A DNA stretch of 64,000 nt from JBAZZQ01 sp041658725 (GTDB lineage: Bacteria > Planctomycetota > Phycisphaerae > JAAYCJ01), in the NCBI GenBank assembly GCA_041658725.1, contig JBAZZQ010000010.1:1-64000 (forward strand), read 5' to 3'. Below the pieces are notes generated by a model that was not told where the DNA came from, did no database searches, and saw only the letters and a list, made by a program, of their open reading frames with translations. Numbering within the stretch: position 1 is the first letter of the stretch; every line of letters begins with the position of its first letter. Below, in pieces: positions 8,204 to 16,754 of this stretch. The translations under genes were made by a program, and so were the position numbers.

Positions 8204-9520
8204 TTATGCCTTGACGATTTTGTTTCGCCCTTGCTTGACGTTGCCGGTCGCGTTTCGGGTGTCGATAATCAACTTGGCGTTTTTCACGATCATCTTATAA
8301 TCGTAACTGCTGTGGTCCGTGGCGATCAAAACGCAATCGTAACCGGCGAGCATTTTTGGTGAGAGGGGTTTCGACCGCATCTGCAGGTCGTGCTCTCGCT
8401 GCTTGTGCGTATGCGGAATGTGCGGATCGTTATAATCCACCTTCGCCCCGTGCTCGCGGAGGAGTTCGATAAGTTCGATCGAGGGCGATTCCCGCAAATC
8501 GTCCACGTCTTTTTTGTAGGCTAGTCCGAGCACCAGGACCCTTGAACCCTTCAGGGCTTTGCCCAGGTCGTTCAACGCCTCCATCGTTCGCCTGATCACA
8601 TAATGCGGCATGGACGTATTGATCTCTCCGGCCAATTCGATGAATCGAGTGGCCATGCCGAATTCCTTCGCCCGCCACGTCAGGTAAAATGGATCGATGG
8701 GAATGCAGTGCCCGCCCAATCCCGGACCGGGATAAAACGCCTGGAAACCGAACGGTTTTGTCTTGGCGGCGGAAATCACTTCCCAGATATCGATTCCCAT
8801 CCGGTCGAACAGCATCTTGAGTTCATTGACCATGGCGATGTTGATGCAGCGATAAATATTCTCCAGCAGCTTGGCGGACTCGGCCACCGAGGAACTGGAA
8901 ACAGGGATAACCGTCTTGATGGCCGTGTTGTATAATTTGACCGCCAAGTCCCGGCTGACCGAATCGTCTGCACCGACAACTTTTGGAATTGTGGCTGTGG
9001 AAAAATCCTTTCGGCCAGGGTCCTCGCGTTCCGGGGAAAACGCCAGGTAAAAATCCTTGCCTGCCTTTAATCCGGACTTTTCCAGGATCGGTTTGACCAG
9101 GTCGCTGGTCGTGCCCGGATACGTGGTGCTTTCCAGAATCACCAATTGATCCTTGCGGATATTTTCCGAAATGGACTTGGCAGTGCTGACCACGTATTTC
9201 ATGTCCGGATCGCGGGTCTTGGTCAGCGGGGTGGGAACGCAAATAATGATCGCGTCAACCTGCTTTAATTCCTTCATGTTGGCCGTCGCGCGGAATTGTT
9301 TGCTCGTAACAAGTTTTTTGATCAGCGCCGAAGGAAAATGCTCAATATAACTCTTGCCGGCCTGGATCATTTTGATCTTCATCGGATCCACGTCGAACCC
9401 GACGACCTTTAATCCTCCGGCGCAAAATTCCCGCACCAGAGGCAGACCGACATACCCCAGCCCCATAATTCCAACCACTGCCTTTTTCGCGGAAATCTTC
9501 TCCGCCAACGTTTGTGTCAT
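8204..9520 (-). CDS. Nucleotide-sugar (UDP-hexosamine/UDP-glucose) 6-dehydrogenase
   Basis: NAD-dependent four-electron oxidation of a UDP-sugar to the uronic acid, for surface-polysaccharide synthesis. The 438-aa product has the Rossmann motif GLGYVGLPL near residues 20-28, CVPTPLTKTRDPDM, the ESTTYPGTT block, and the catalytic cysteine in GGHCIPIDPFYL near residue 270. The C-terminal substrate domain contains LGLAYKKDVDDLRESPS. The PTPLTKTRDPD and STTYPGTT blocks resemble WbpA-type UDP-GlcNAc dehydrogenases more than Ugd, but the substrate cannot be fixed by eye. I start at ATG 9520, where the N-terminus aligns and GGAG lies upstream; a longer in-frame reading adds an unrelated AT-rich stretch. 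Confidence 0.9.
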   Translation of the reverse strand: MTQTLAEKISAKKAVVGIMGLGYVGLPLVREFCAGGLKVVGFDVDPMKIKMIQAGKSYIEHFPSALIKKLVTSKQFRATANMKELKQVDAIIICVPTPLTKTRDPDMKYVVSTAKSISENIRKDQLVILESTTYPGTTSDLVKPILEKSGLKAGKDFYLAFSPEREDPGRKDFSTATIPKVVGADDSVSRDLAVKLYNTAIKTVIPVSSSSVAESAKLLENIYRCINIAMVNELKMLFDRMGIDIWEVISAAKTKPFGFQAFYPGPGLGGHCIPIDPFYLTWRAKEFGMATRFIELAGEINTSMPHYVIRRTMEALNDLGKALKGSRVLVLGLAYKKDVDDLRESPSIELIELLREHGAKVDYNDPHIPHTHKQREHDLQMRSKPLSPKMLAGYDCVLIATDHSSYDYKMIVKNAKLIIDTRNATGNVKQGRNKIVKA

Positions 9521-9722
9521 CGCATTACTCCGGAAAAATTCAAAATTAAAAATTAACCGTTTGAAAGAATATATGATTATAATAATCGGAAAATAGGAAA
9601 GCAAGTCTAGTGGAAATATAGGCCTTACGCCTTACCTTCGCCTTGAAAATTTTGTTGTAAAACAACGTTACCGCTGGTAGATTCCTTGTATTGTATCGCA
9701 TTTTTGTTATGAGGATGAACCG

Positions 9723-10298
9723 ATGACGACATGGTTTGGATTTATTTTTGGGATCGCTTTCATTACGGAAGATCTGTTGGAGGGCATTCAACCGCATCAG
9801 ACATTCAACATCAATGATCACTGGGGAATTATAGGTTTAGCACTTGTCGTGATCGGTGTTTTCTTGCGGTCCTGGTCGGCGGGTATTCTTCATAAATCGG
9901 AAATTTTGACGATGACCGGACCTTATGCGTTGATGCGGCATCCCTTATATATCGGATCGTTCTTGATCGGGATTGGTTTCTGCACAGTGATCGGTGATTA
10001 TGAGAATTTCCTGCTGGTTCTGCTTTTGCTGCTTCCTTTGCACGTGCGAAAGGCGAGGCGGGAAGAAAGAAAGCTGCTTGGCAAATTCGGCTCCGAGTGG
10101 ACCGCATATGCCGGCAGGGTCGGCGCTTTCTATCCAAAGTCGATCCCCGTAAAAACTTCTTCATCATGGTCTTTTTCGCAGTGGGTCCGCAACACGGAAT
10201 ACGGCGCTTTCGTTACCAGCATTTTGGGGCTGGCGGCGATGCAAGTGTGGCACATTCATTCGAGTTTCATCACGCATATGACGGCATCCATTTGGTAG
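9723..10298 (+). CDS. Isoprenylcysteine/phospholipid methyltransferase-family membrane protein
   Basis: A 191-aa integral membrane protein of the ICMT/PEMT superfamily, which transfers methyl groups from SAM to membrane-bound substrates. The signature GPYALMRHPLYIG is near residues 64-76, and a second family block, EERKLLGKFGSEWTAYAGRV then YP, follows at about 119-142. Helices are predicted near 37-52, 75-90, 95-110 and 160-180. Bacterial members of unknown substrate are common. It stands alone between the dehydrogenase and ligA; no partner gene hints at the substrate. Confidence 0.8.
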   Translation: MTTWFGFIFGIAFITEDLLEGIQPHQTFNINDHWGIIGLALVVIGVFLRSWSAGILHKSEILTMTGPYALMRHPLYIGSFLIGIGFCTVIGDYENFLLVLLLLLPLHVRKARREERKLLGKFGSEWTAYAGRVGAFYPKSIPVKTSSSWSFSQWVRNTEYGAFVTSILGLAAMQVWHIHSSFITHMTASIW

Positions 10299-10324
10299 AA
10301 TCCACCTTTCCGCAAACTCCACTG

Positions 10325-10352
10325 GTGTCAAATCAGCTTCGCACGCTATAAT
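10325..10352 (+). promoter_or_regulatory. Candidate sigma-70 promoter of ligA
   Basis: GTGTCA (10325-10330), a 16-nt spacer and a perfect TATAAT (10347-10352) lie 30 nt upstream of ligA. The -35 box is weak. Confidence 0.45.
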
Positions 10353-10381
10353 AACTCCAGGATGATTTTTCGGAGGTTATT

Positions 10382-12394
10382 ATGGAATCCAAAACGGACA
10401 AAAGTTCTACGGACAAGGAGATTTCCAAATTACGGGCGGAAATTCACCGGCACGATCATTTGTACTACGCGCAGAACCAGCCCGAAATTTCCGACCGGGA
10501 GTATGACAAGCTTTTGCAGCGATTGAAAGAGCTGGAAACCCAGCGGCCTGACCTGATCACTTCCGATTCTCCGACGCAGCGGGTGGGTGAACGGCCGCTC
10601 GAGGCTTTCCGTCGAGTTCGCCATTCCATCGCTATGCTGTCGATTGATAACACGTACAACATTGAGGAAGTGAAGGAATTTCACAATCGAGTCCTTCGCG
10701 GCTTGGGGGCGGTAAAACTGGATTATATCATTGACCCGAAAATCGACGGGGTGAGCGCGTCGCTTCGATACGAAAACGGCAAGCTGGCGCTGGGATCGAC
10801 GCGTGGTGACGGCGAATACGGCGACGACATTACCCAGAATATCAAAACTATCAAAACCATTCCGTTGGTCCTCGGCGGTAAGGATTGGCCAAAAGTTTTG
10901 GAAGTCCGGGGAGAGGTGTATTGGCCCAGGAAAAGTTTCGTCGAGTTTAACCGGCAGCGAGAAAAGGCGGGTGAAGCTGTTCTGGCTAATCCGCGAAATG
11001 CTACCGCCGGAGCGTTAAAATTGCTCGATTCACGTATGGTGGCTCAGCGAAAATTGTCGTTTATCTGCCATAGTTTCGGTCTGGTCGATCCGATGCCGGC
11101 TAATTCGCATTATGAACTTTCTCAAATGGTCGCAACGTGGGGGATTCCGATTAGTAAGTATTTGCAGAAAGTCGGTTCGATTGAAGAAGTGATCAAAATC
11201 ATCGAAGAATGGGCACAAAAACGCTCCGAACTGGAATACCAGACGGACGGAATGGTCGTCAAGATAGACCGGTTTGATTACCGGGACAAACTCGGTACGA
11301 CGGCCAGGTCGCCGCGATGGGTGATCGCGTATAAATACGAAGCGGAACAGGCCCCCACGGTCATCCGCCAAGTCCGCTGGCAGGTGGGCAAGCTCGGCAC
11401 GCTCACGCCGGTGGCCGATCTTGATCCGGTGTGGGTGGCGGGCACGACGGTCAGCCGGGCGAGTCTGCATAATTTTGATATCATCCAGGAACTTGGAGTC
11501 CGGGTCGGCGACTCGGTGATTATCGAAAAGGCGGGTGAAATTATCCCGCAAGTCGTCGCCGTCGTGAAGGAACGGCCCAGAGGTAAAGAAGCCATCGAGC
11601 CTCCGAAAAAATGCCCGGTCTGCGAGGGACCGGTGAAAAAAGACGAAGGCGGGGTGGCTTTGCGGTGCATCAATCCCTCCTGCCCAGCCCAGTTTAAGGA
11701 ACAATTGGAATTTTACGGCAAACGCGATTTGATGAACATCGAAAATCTTGGGCCGGCCATCGTCGAACAACTTGTCGATAAAGGATTGGTCAGGGAATAC
11801 GCCGACCTGTACAAGCTCAAAAAAGAAGAACTCACGGGCCTGGAGCGGATGGGTCCAAAATCCGCCGACAATCTTGTAAAAGGGATCGAAGAAAGCAAAA
11901 CCCGTGATCTTCCCCGCGTCATTGCCGCTCTGAACATTCAACACGTGGGTTTGCGAACGGCGGAAGAATTGGCCGACCACTTCAAAACGATGGACCAATT
12001 AATGAATACGTCGGTGGAAGAATTGCAGAATGTGCCGGAAATTGGTCCGGTGGTGGCCCGGAGCGTGTACGACTATTTCCATAGTCCGATCAACCGAAAA
12101 ATCGTTGAGCAATTGGAAAAAGCAGGGGTGAATATGAAGCTCCAAAAAGCGGCTCCGGCAGGTCCGCAAAAACTTGCCGACAAAACTTTAGTAGTTACCG
12201 GCACACTCAGCCAATTCAGCCGGCGTGAAATTGAAGACCTGATCAAAAAGCACGGCGGAAAGGTCGGTTCCAGCGTAAGTTCGAACACCGACTTTCTAAT
12301 CGTCGGCGAGGACGCCGGATCAAAACTCGAAAAAGCAAAGGAACTCGGCGTCAAGACGATTACGGAAGATGAGTTTTTGGAGATGACCAAATAA
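10382..12394 (+). CDS. ligA: NAD-dependent DNA ligase
   Basis: Seals nicks in replication and repair using NAD. The 670-aa product has the full domain order: Ia domain with HDHLYYAQNQPEISDREYD (residues 24-42), adenylation domain with the lysine nucleophile in KIDG (Lys120), OB fold, four-cysteine zinc finger (CPVCEGP to CINPSCPAQ, about 412-438), helix-hairpin-helix repeats, and a C-terminal BRCT domain (about 590-670, GTLSQFSRREIEDLIKKHGG). GGAGG lies just before the ATG. No gene overlaps it, and a hairpin follows the stop, so it is probably monocistronic. Confidence 0.98.
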   Translation: MESKTDKSSTDKEISKLRAEIHRHDHLYYAQNQPEISDREYDKLLQRLKELETQRPDLITSDSPTQRVGERPLEAFRRVRHSIAMLSIDNTYNIEEVKEFHNRVLRGLGAVKLDYIIDPKIDGVSASLRYENGKLALGSTRGDGEYGDDITQNIKTIKTIPLVLGGKDWPKVLEVRGEVYWPRKSFVEFNRQREKAGEAVLANPRNATAGALKLLDSRMVAQRKLSFICHSFGLVDPMPANSHYELSQMVATWGIPISKYLQKVGSIEEVIKIIEEWAQKRSELEYQTDGMVVKIDRFDYRDKLGTTARSPRWVIAYKYEAEQAPTVIRQVRWQVGKLGTLTPVADLDPVWVAGTTVSRASLHNFDIIQELGVRVGDSVIIEKAGEIIPQVVAVVKERPRGKEAIEPPKKCPVCEGPVKKDEGGVALRCINPSCPAQFKEQLEFYGKRDLMNIENLGPAIVEQLVDKGLVREYADLYKLKKEELTGLERMGPKSADNLVKGIEESKTRDLPRVIAALNIQHVGLRTAEELADHFKTMDQLMNTSVEELQNVPEIGPVVARSVYDYFHSPINRKIVEQLEKAGVNMKLQKAAPAGPQKLADKTLVVTGTLSQFSRREIEDLIKKHGGKVGSSVSSNTDFLIVGEDAGSKLEKAKELGVKTITEDEFLEMTK

Positions 12395-12423
12395 TGTTTG
12401 ACAAAAAGAAATAGATAATTAAT

Positions 12424-12456
12424 AATCTTGAGATCACAAATTGTGTTCTCAAGATT
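12424..12456. terminator. Hairpin between ligA and the ORF6N gene
   Basis: Arms AATCTTGAGATCACAA and TTGTGTTCTCAAGATT pair with one mismatch around a single base. No T run follows on the plus strand, so it may be a processing site or an operator for the next gene rather than an intrinsic terminator. Confidence 0.55.
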
Positions 12457-12484
12457 AATTATAAAACATCAGCGGAGCAACGCG

Positions 12485-13012
12485 ATGACAACTATAAATT
12501 CAATTATCCCTACTGAAAGAATTGAGCAAGCGATTTTGGTAATTCGAGGTGAAAAAGTTATGCTCGACGTTGATCTTGCTAATTTGTATAACGTTAATAC
12601 CGGGATACTTGTTCAGGCTGTCAAACGGAATCTGGATCGGTTTCCTTCGGATTTTATGTTTCAGCTTTCCAATGAAGAGTTCGAAAATTTGAAGTCCCAC
12701 TTTGGCACCTCAAGTTTGTGGGGAGGTCGGCGATATCCGCCCTTTGCATTTACCGAACAGGGCGTAGCCATGCTTTCCAGCGTTTTACACAGCAAACGCG
12801 CCGTTCAGGTGAATGTTGAGATCATGCGGGCCTTTGTCCGATTGCGTCAAATTCTGTCTTCGCATGCCGATTTAGCTCGGAAATTGGAACAACTCGAAAA
12901 GAAATACGACTCTCAGTTCAGAGCGGTTTTTGATGCCATCCGGCAATTGATGCTGCCGGAGCCTGAACCAAAAAGAAAAAGAGTCGGATATTTGACGGAA
13001 GTGAAGAAATGA
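12485..13012 (+). CDS. ORF6N-domain protein
   Basis: 175 aa. Residues 6-95 match the ORF6N DNA-binding domain found in phage, plasmid and toxin-antitoxin-like genes: IPTERIEQAILVIRGEKVML, DLANLYNVNTGILVQAVKRN, then RFPSDFMFQLSNEEFENL and AFTEQGVAMLSSVL. The C-terminal part is a short coiled coil (about 135-160) with a basic end. ATG 12485 is chosen because the family starts there; earlier in-frame codons run through the hairpin. Such chromosomal copies often come from mobile elements. A regulatory role is probable but its target is unknown. Confidence 0.85.
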   Translation: MTTINSIIPTERIEQAILVIRGEKVMLDVDLANLYNVNTGILVQAVKRNLDRFPSDFMFQLSNEEFENLKSHFGTSSLWGGRRYPPFAFTEQGVAMLSSVLHSKRAVQVNVEIMRAFVRLRQILSSHADLARKLEQLEKKYDSQFRAVFDAIRQLMLPEPEPKRKRVGYLTEVKK

Positions 13013-13028
13013 AGTCCTATGCCCAGGA

Positions 13029-14045
13029 ATGAGAATGGATGCGATAATCACAAGACTATTGGCTAGCAACGAGCCATCAGTGCAGTACAAAGTGCGGGTC
13101 GGTGTTCTTGGCGAAGATACCAACAGCCGTTCCATCAAAGTGTTGCGGAATGCGATTAAAACTTCACCTCGCGTCAAACAGCTTCTCTCCAACCGCAGGG
13201 AGGATGGTCGAATCGAGCCAGTCCATCAAGTATATCGTAAGTGGACGGGGAGCCATTGGATTCTGGCTACACTTGCCGACATCGGTTATCCGGCTGGAGA
13301 TCGGTCTTTACGGCATGCGTTGGACCAGGTTCTAATGTGTTGGCTGAACCCCGAAGCAATTTGTGAATGGGTCTGTGAACAAGTTCCGACCGGGCCTCAT
13401 CGCTCAGGAATCCCTATCATCAACGGGCGGGCGCGGCGATGCGCCTCGCAGCAAGGCAACGCGCTTTTCTCGGCAGTCACGTTAGGGTTGGTGGATGAGA
13501 GGGTTCATCAACTTGCGGAACTTCTGGTCCGTTGGCAGTGGCCGGACGGTGGCTGGAACTGTGACCGAAGACCGGAAGCGACACATTCGTCCTTTTGGGA
13601 GTCCCTCACTCCGCTACGTGGTCTTGCCATCTATGTGAAGCTCACTGGAGATGTTAGAGCTAAACGAGCGGTCAAACGAGCGGCAGAAGTCTTCTTGCGG
13701 AGACATCTCTATCGTTGCCAGAGCGACGGTAATATCATGAACCCGCAGTTTGTCCGACTTCATTACCCGTGCTATTGGAGATACGATATTCTTTTCTCGC
13801 TGAAAATCATGACGGAATCCGGCCTCATTTCCGATCCTCGTTGCCGGGCTGCGCTTTATCTGCTGGAGTCCAAGCGCCTATCGGATGGCGGTTGGCCTGC
13901 GGAGGAGCGATTCTATCAGACATCTGTCAAAGCGAAGAGTGGAGTCGATCTTGTTACCTGGGGACAGGTAAGCCGGAAACGAATGAACGAATGGGTTACC
14001 GTCGATGCGCTGGCCGTATTGAAGGCCGCAGGCAGGCTGAAATGA
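13029..14045 (+). CDS. Alpha/alpha-toroid (terpene-cyclase/prenyltransferase-like) repeat protein
   Basis: A 338-aa protein without signal peptide or membrane segments. It has repeats resembling the QW/PFTB repeats of squalene cyclases and prenyltransferases: WQWPDGGWNCDRRP near residue 168 and LSDGGWPAEERF near 283, with helices between. The catalytic DxDD motif of squalene-hopene cyclases is not visible and the protein is about half their length, so a cyclase function should not be assumed. It lies 16 nt after the ORF6N gene on the same strand and may share its transcript. I do not recognise a specific function. Confidence 0.6.
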   Translation: MRMDAIITRLLASNEPSVQYKVRVGVLGEDTNSRSIKVLRNAIKTSPRVKQLLSNRREDGRIEPVHQVYRKWTGSHWILATLADIGYPAGDRSLRHALDQVLMCWLNPEAICEWVCEQVPTGPHRSGIPIINGRARRCASQQGNALFSAVTLGLVDERVHQLAELLVRWQWPDGGWNCDRRPEATHSSFWESLTPLRGLAIYVKLTGDVRAKRAVKRAAEVFLRRHLYRCQSDGNIMNPQFVRLHYPCYWRYDILFSLKIMTESGLISDPRCRAALYLLESKRLSDGGWPAEERFYQTSVKAKSGVDLVTWGQVSRKRMNEWVTVDALAVLKAAGRLK

Positions 14046-14077
14046 CCCGTACAAGAACTAAGCTATACCATCGGAAT

Positions 14078-15850
14078 TTACATTTGTTCGAGGGTTTTGA
14101 TGCCGAGCAAATTCAGGCCGAAGTTTAGGGTTCGGGCGGTCAGGTCGCAGAGCATTAGGCGTGATTGTTTTGTCGGCTCGTCGGGGGCTTTCAGGACTGG
14201 ACAGTTTTCGTAGAATCCGCTGAATATCTGGCTTAGGTCGTAGAGATAGCCGGTAATGATGTTCGGCCTGAGGTTCTGGGAGACGTCGTAGATGGCGTCG
14301 GCGAATTGTAGGAGTTTTTTGGCTAAGTTTATCTCGGCGGGGTGGGCTAGGATAATATTCACTCCCTCACGGTCGTGCCTCTTAATGTTTCCTTTTCGTT
14401 CGATGGATTTGATCCTTGCGTAGGCGTACATCAGGTAGGGGGCGGTGTTTCCGTCCATGGCCAGCATTTTTTCGTAGCTGAAGATGTAATTGCTGGTGCG
14501 ATTTTGAGCGAGGTCGGAATATTTGACTGCGGCGATTCCGACGGCATGCGCGATTTTGGCTCGCTGGTCGTCGGAGAAATCGGGATTCTTTTGATCGGCA
14601 ATGGTGCGGGCTTGGGTAACGGACTCGTCCAAGAGTTCGCTCAGTTTGACATTCTCGCCGCTTCGGGTTTTAAGCGGTGTTCCATCTTCGCCCATAACCG
14701 AACCGAACGTTACATGTTCCAGGGAAACCGGTTGGTGGGTTTGAGGGTTAATGTCGAAGCCGGCAGTGTGGGCGACGGCGAAAAGTTGCTGGAAATGAAG
14801 GATTTGCCGGGCATCGGTTACATAGATAATTCTTTCCGCGGCTAACTCCCGAACGCGAAACTTCAGGGCTGCCAAATCAGTGGTGGCGTATAAAAACCCG
14901 CCGTCGGTTTTTCGGATGATCATCGGCAGGGGGGTTCCATCCTTGGCTGTATAGCCTTCCAGGAAGATGCAGACGGCGCCGGCGTCTTCGACGGCCAGCT
15001 TTTTCTGATTTAACAGTTCATCCACCACCCCTGGTAAAAATTCATTATAGTCACTTTCGCCCCGAACGTCCGCCGCGGTCAAGCTCACACCAAGCCGGTT
15101 ATAGATTTCCTGGCAATGAGCCAGCGATTCGCCGCGAAAGACTTTCCATGCCTGCACGGTTTTTGGATCGCCGGCCTGCAATTCCACCACCTGCTGCCGG
15201 GCCCGCTGAGCGAAACTTTCATCCGACCGAAATTTGCTCTGGGCCTGGCGATAAAATTCCTCCATGTCGGAAATATGCAATCGACCTTCTTCGACAGCCT
15301 CCTGGCCGAAGGTCTCGAACATATAGGCGATCAGCATTCCAAATTGGGTGCCCCAATCGCCGATGTGATTCTGACGAATGACACGGTGGCCGAGAAATTC
15401 CAGCACCCGGGCGATGGTGTCGCCGATGATCGTGCTACGCAGATGGCCGACGTGCATCTGCTTGGCGATATTCGGACCGGAATAATCCACGACTACTGTT
15501 TGTGACGGTGAGGCCGGCTCGATGCCAAGTTGCGGATCGGGCAGATTTTTGGCAAGTTGTTTTTCCAGCCATTGCGACTTTACTCGCAGGTTGATAAATC
15601 CCGGCCCGGCAATCTCCGGCTCATCGCATACGTCGGAAATTCGAAGAGTTTTGACGATTTTTTCCGCCACCGTTCGAGGTTTATCGCCGACTTTTTTGGC
15701 GAGACTCATAGCCACGTTGGATTGATAGTCGCCGAACTTCGAATCTTGTGAAGGTCGGATCAAAGGATCGGTATCGCCCAGGTCGGGTCCGAAGGCCTCG
15801 GTGATTGCGTTTTGGAAATGGTCCGTCAATTCTCGAATAATGGATTTCAT
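14078..15850 (-). CDS. argS: Arginine--tRNA ligase
   Basis: Class I synthetase charging tRNA-Arg, 590 aa. The N-terminal tRNA D-loop-recognition domain includes KFGDYQSNVAM (about 38-48). The catalytic core has the HIGH-type motif HVGHLRST at 133-140 and LKTRSGENVKL as the KMSKS counterpart, and the C-terminal DALR anticodon domain begins near LLQFADAIYDV. Residues 490-497 (KRHDREGV), in a loop just before the DALR domain, are encoded by a 24-nt block identical to the intergenic repeat at 6214-6237 and exactly in codon register, so a mobile repeat appears to have been accommodated in an essential enzyme. Confidence 0.96.
   Translation of the reverse strand: MKSIIRELTDHFQNAITEAFGPDLGDTDPLIRPSQDSKFGDYQSNVAMSLAKKVGDKPRTVAEKIVKTLRISDVCDEPEIAGPGFINLRVKSQWLEKQLAKNLPDPQLGIEPASPSQTVVVDYSGPNIAKQMHVGHLRSTIIGDTIARVLEFLGHRVIRQNHIGDWGTQFGMLIAYMFETFGQEAVEEGRLHISDMEEFYRQAQSKFRSDESFAQRARQQVVELQAGDPKTVQAWKVFRGESLAHCQEIYNRLGVSLTAADVRGESDYNEFLPGVVDELLNQKKLAVEDAGAVCIFLEGYTAKDGTPLPMIIRKTDGGFLYATTDLAALKFRVRELAAERIIYVTDARQILHFQQLFAVAHTAGFDINPQTHQPVSLEHVTFGSVMGEDGTPLKTRSGENVKLSELLDESVTQARTIADQKNPDFSDDQRAKIAHAVGIAAVKYSDLAQNRTSNYIFSYEKMLAMDGNTAPYLMYAYARIKSIERKGNIKRHDREGVNIILAHPAEINLAKKLLQFADAIYDVSQNLRPNIITGYLYDLSQIFSGFYENCPVLKAPDEPTKQSRLMLCDLTARTLNFGLNLLGIKTLEQM
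14360..14383. repeat. 24-nt intergenic repeat inside argS
   Basis: Identical to 6214-6237 and in the same orientation on the plus strand. Read on the minus strand it supplies eight whole codons (AAG AGG CAC GAC CGT GAG, then GGA GTG) of argS. Confidence 0.85.
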
Positions 15851-15873
15851 GTGTGTTAATAAAGATATTTTTT

Positions 15874-15947
15874 ACCGCAGAGATCACAAAGGACACAGAG
15901 AAGCATTTTTATTATTTTTTCTCTGCGATCTTTGTGTCCTCTGTGGT
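15874..15947. repeat. Palindromic repeat (ACCGCAGAGATCAC type)
   Basis: Left arm 15874-15900 and right arm 15921-15947 are imperfect reverse complements around an AT-rich loop. It belongs to the same loose family as 2440-2518. The right arm overlaps the end of rsfS. Confidence 0.8.
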
Positions 15948-16313
15948 TTGGCCATCTTTTCTTTTTTTTGTTATTCGTCGTTGCCACCTGATTTTGGGGG
16001 CGTCGCCCCAGAGAAGCTCCAGGTCGTACAGCCGCCGATAGCTTGGGGAAAAGACATGGACGACAATATCGAAGAAATCGAGCAAAATCCAATGAGCATG
16101 CTCGTAACCATCCACCCCGATGGGCCTGATCCCATTGTCCCTGACCAACTCAATTAAATGGTCGCCCGCGTTTCGTATCTGGCGGTCGGACGTTCCGGTG
16201 GCAATCACAAAATAATCCGTTACCCCCGAAACAGTCTTCATGTCGAGAACGATCAGATCGTCGCATTTATCATCGGCGCAACTCCGAGCCAACTCTATGG
16301 CCAACTGTCGCAC
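15912..16313 (-). CDS. rsfS: Ribosomal silencing factor RsfS (Iojap family)
   Basis: RsfS binds ribosomal protein L14 and blocks 30S-50S joining when nutrients are scarce. The family core is clear: DDLIVLDMKTVSGVTDYFVIATG, SDRQIRNAGDHLIE and the C-terminal GYEHAHWILLDFFDIVVHVF. The last ten or so residues (TTEDTKIAEKK) are encoded by one arm of a palindromic repeat and lie beyond the usual end of the family. The GTG at 16313 is the first standard start codon, but homology seems to continue upstream (EDTKLAKRDAV). GGAGG at 16340-16344 is exactly 8 nt before an in-frame CTG at 16331, which may be the true start. Confidence 0.9.
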   Translation of the reverse strand: MRQLAIELARSCADDKCDDLIVLDMKTVSGVTDYFVIATGTSDRQIRNAGDHLIELVRDNGIRPIGVDGYEHAHWILLDFFDIVVHVFSPSYRRLYDLELLWGDAPKIRWQRRITKKRKDGQTTEDTKIAEKK

Positions 16314-16385
16314 CGCGTCACGCTTTGCCAGCTTGGTATCCTCCGATACGGTTTCGAGTTACCTCGAAACCCGAACCCTGTATAA

Positions 16386-16583
16386 TTAGTGCCGAACGAA
16401 TACTCCTTCGCGAACGTCTTTGCGCTGGGCCTTTCGGGCGCTTCGTCGTTTCTTATCCGACGGTTTTTCGTAATACATCACTCGCTTCATTTCCTTGACC
16501 AGACCTTCTTTTTCGCACAGTTTCTTAAAACGTTTGAGCATCTGCTCGACGGATTCGTTGCTTCGGGACTTTACCTTGATCAT
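16386..16583 (-). CDS. rpsU: 30S ribosomal protein S21
   Basis: A small basic protein of the 30S subunit near the mRNA exit. The 65-aa product shows the S21 pattern: MIKVKSRSNESVEQMLKRFKK, then a lysine/arginine-rich end (KKRRSARKAQRK). ATG 16583 is chosen because the family starts at this position and AAGGAG lies 11 nt upstream; an in-frame ATG 33 nt earlier adds residues not seen in S21. It sits upstream of rsfS and argS on the same strand. Confidence 0.93.
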   Translation of the reverse strand: MIKVKSRSNESVEQMLKRFKKLCEKEGLVKEMKRVMYYEKPSDKKRRSARKAQRKDVREGVFVRH

Positions 16584-16754
16584 TAAGCCGGCATCTCCTT
16601 CATTAAATGATTCCAATTTTTTCTTTTACCGTGGACAATTTATAAACCAAGATTGTATCCCCGGAAATAAACTTCTACAAGACAATTTTCCATTGACGGA
16701 CTTTCCTTCCATGAATACACTCATCGTATAGCATACAGCGTTGGAGAAGAAAGC

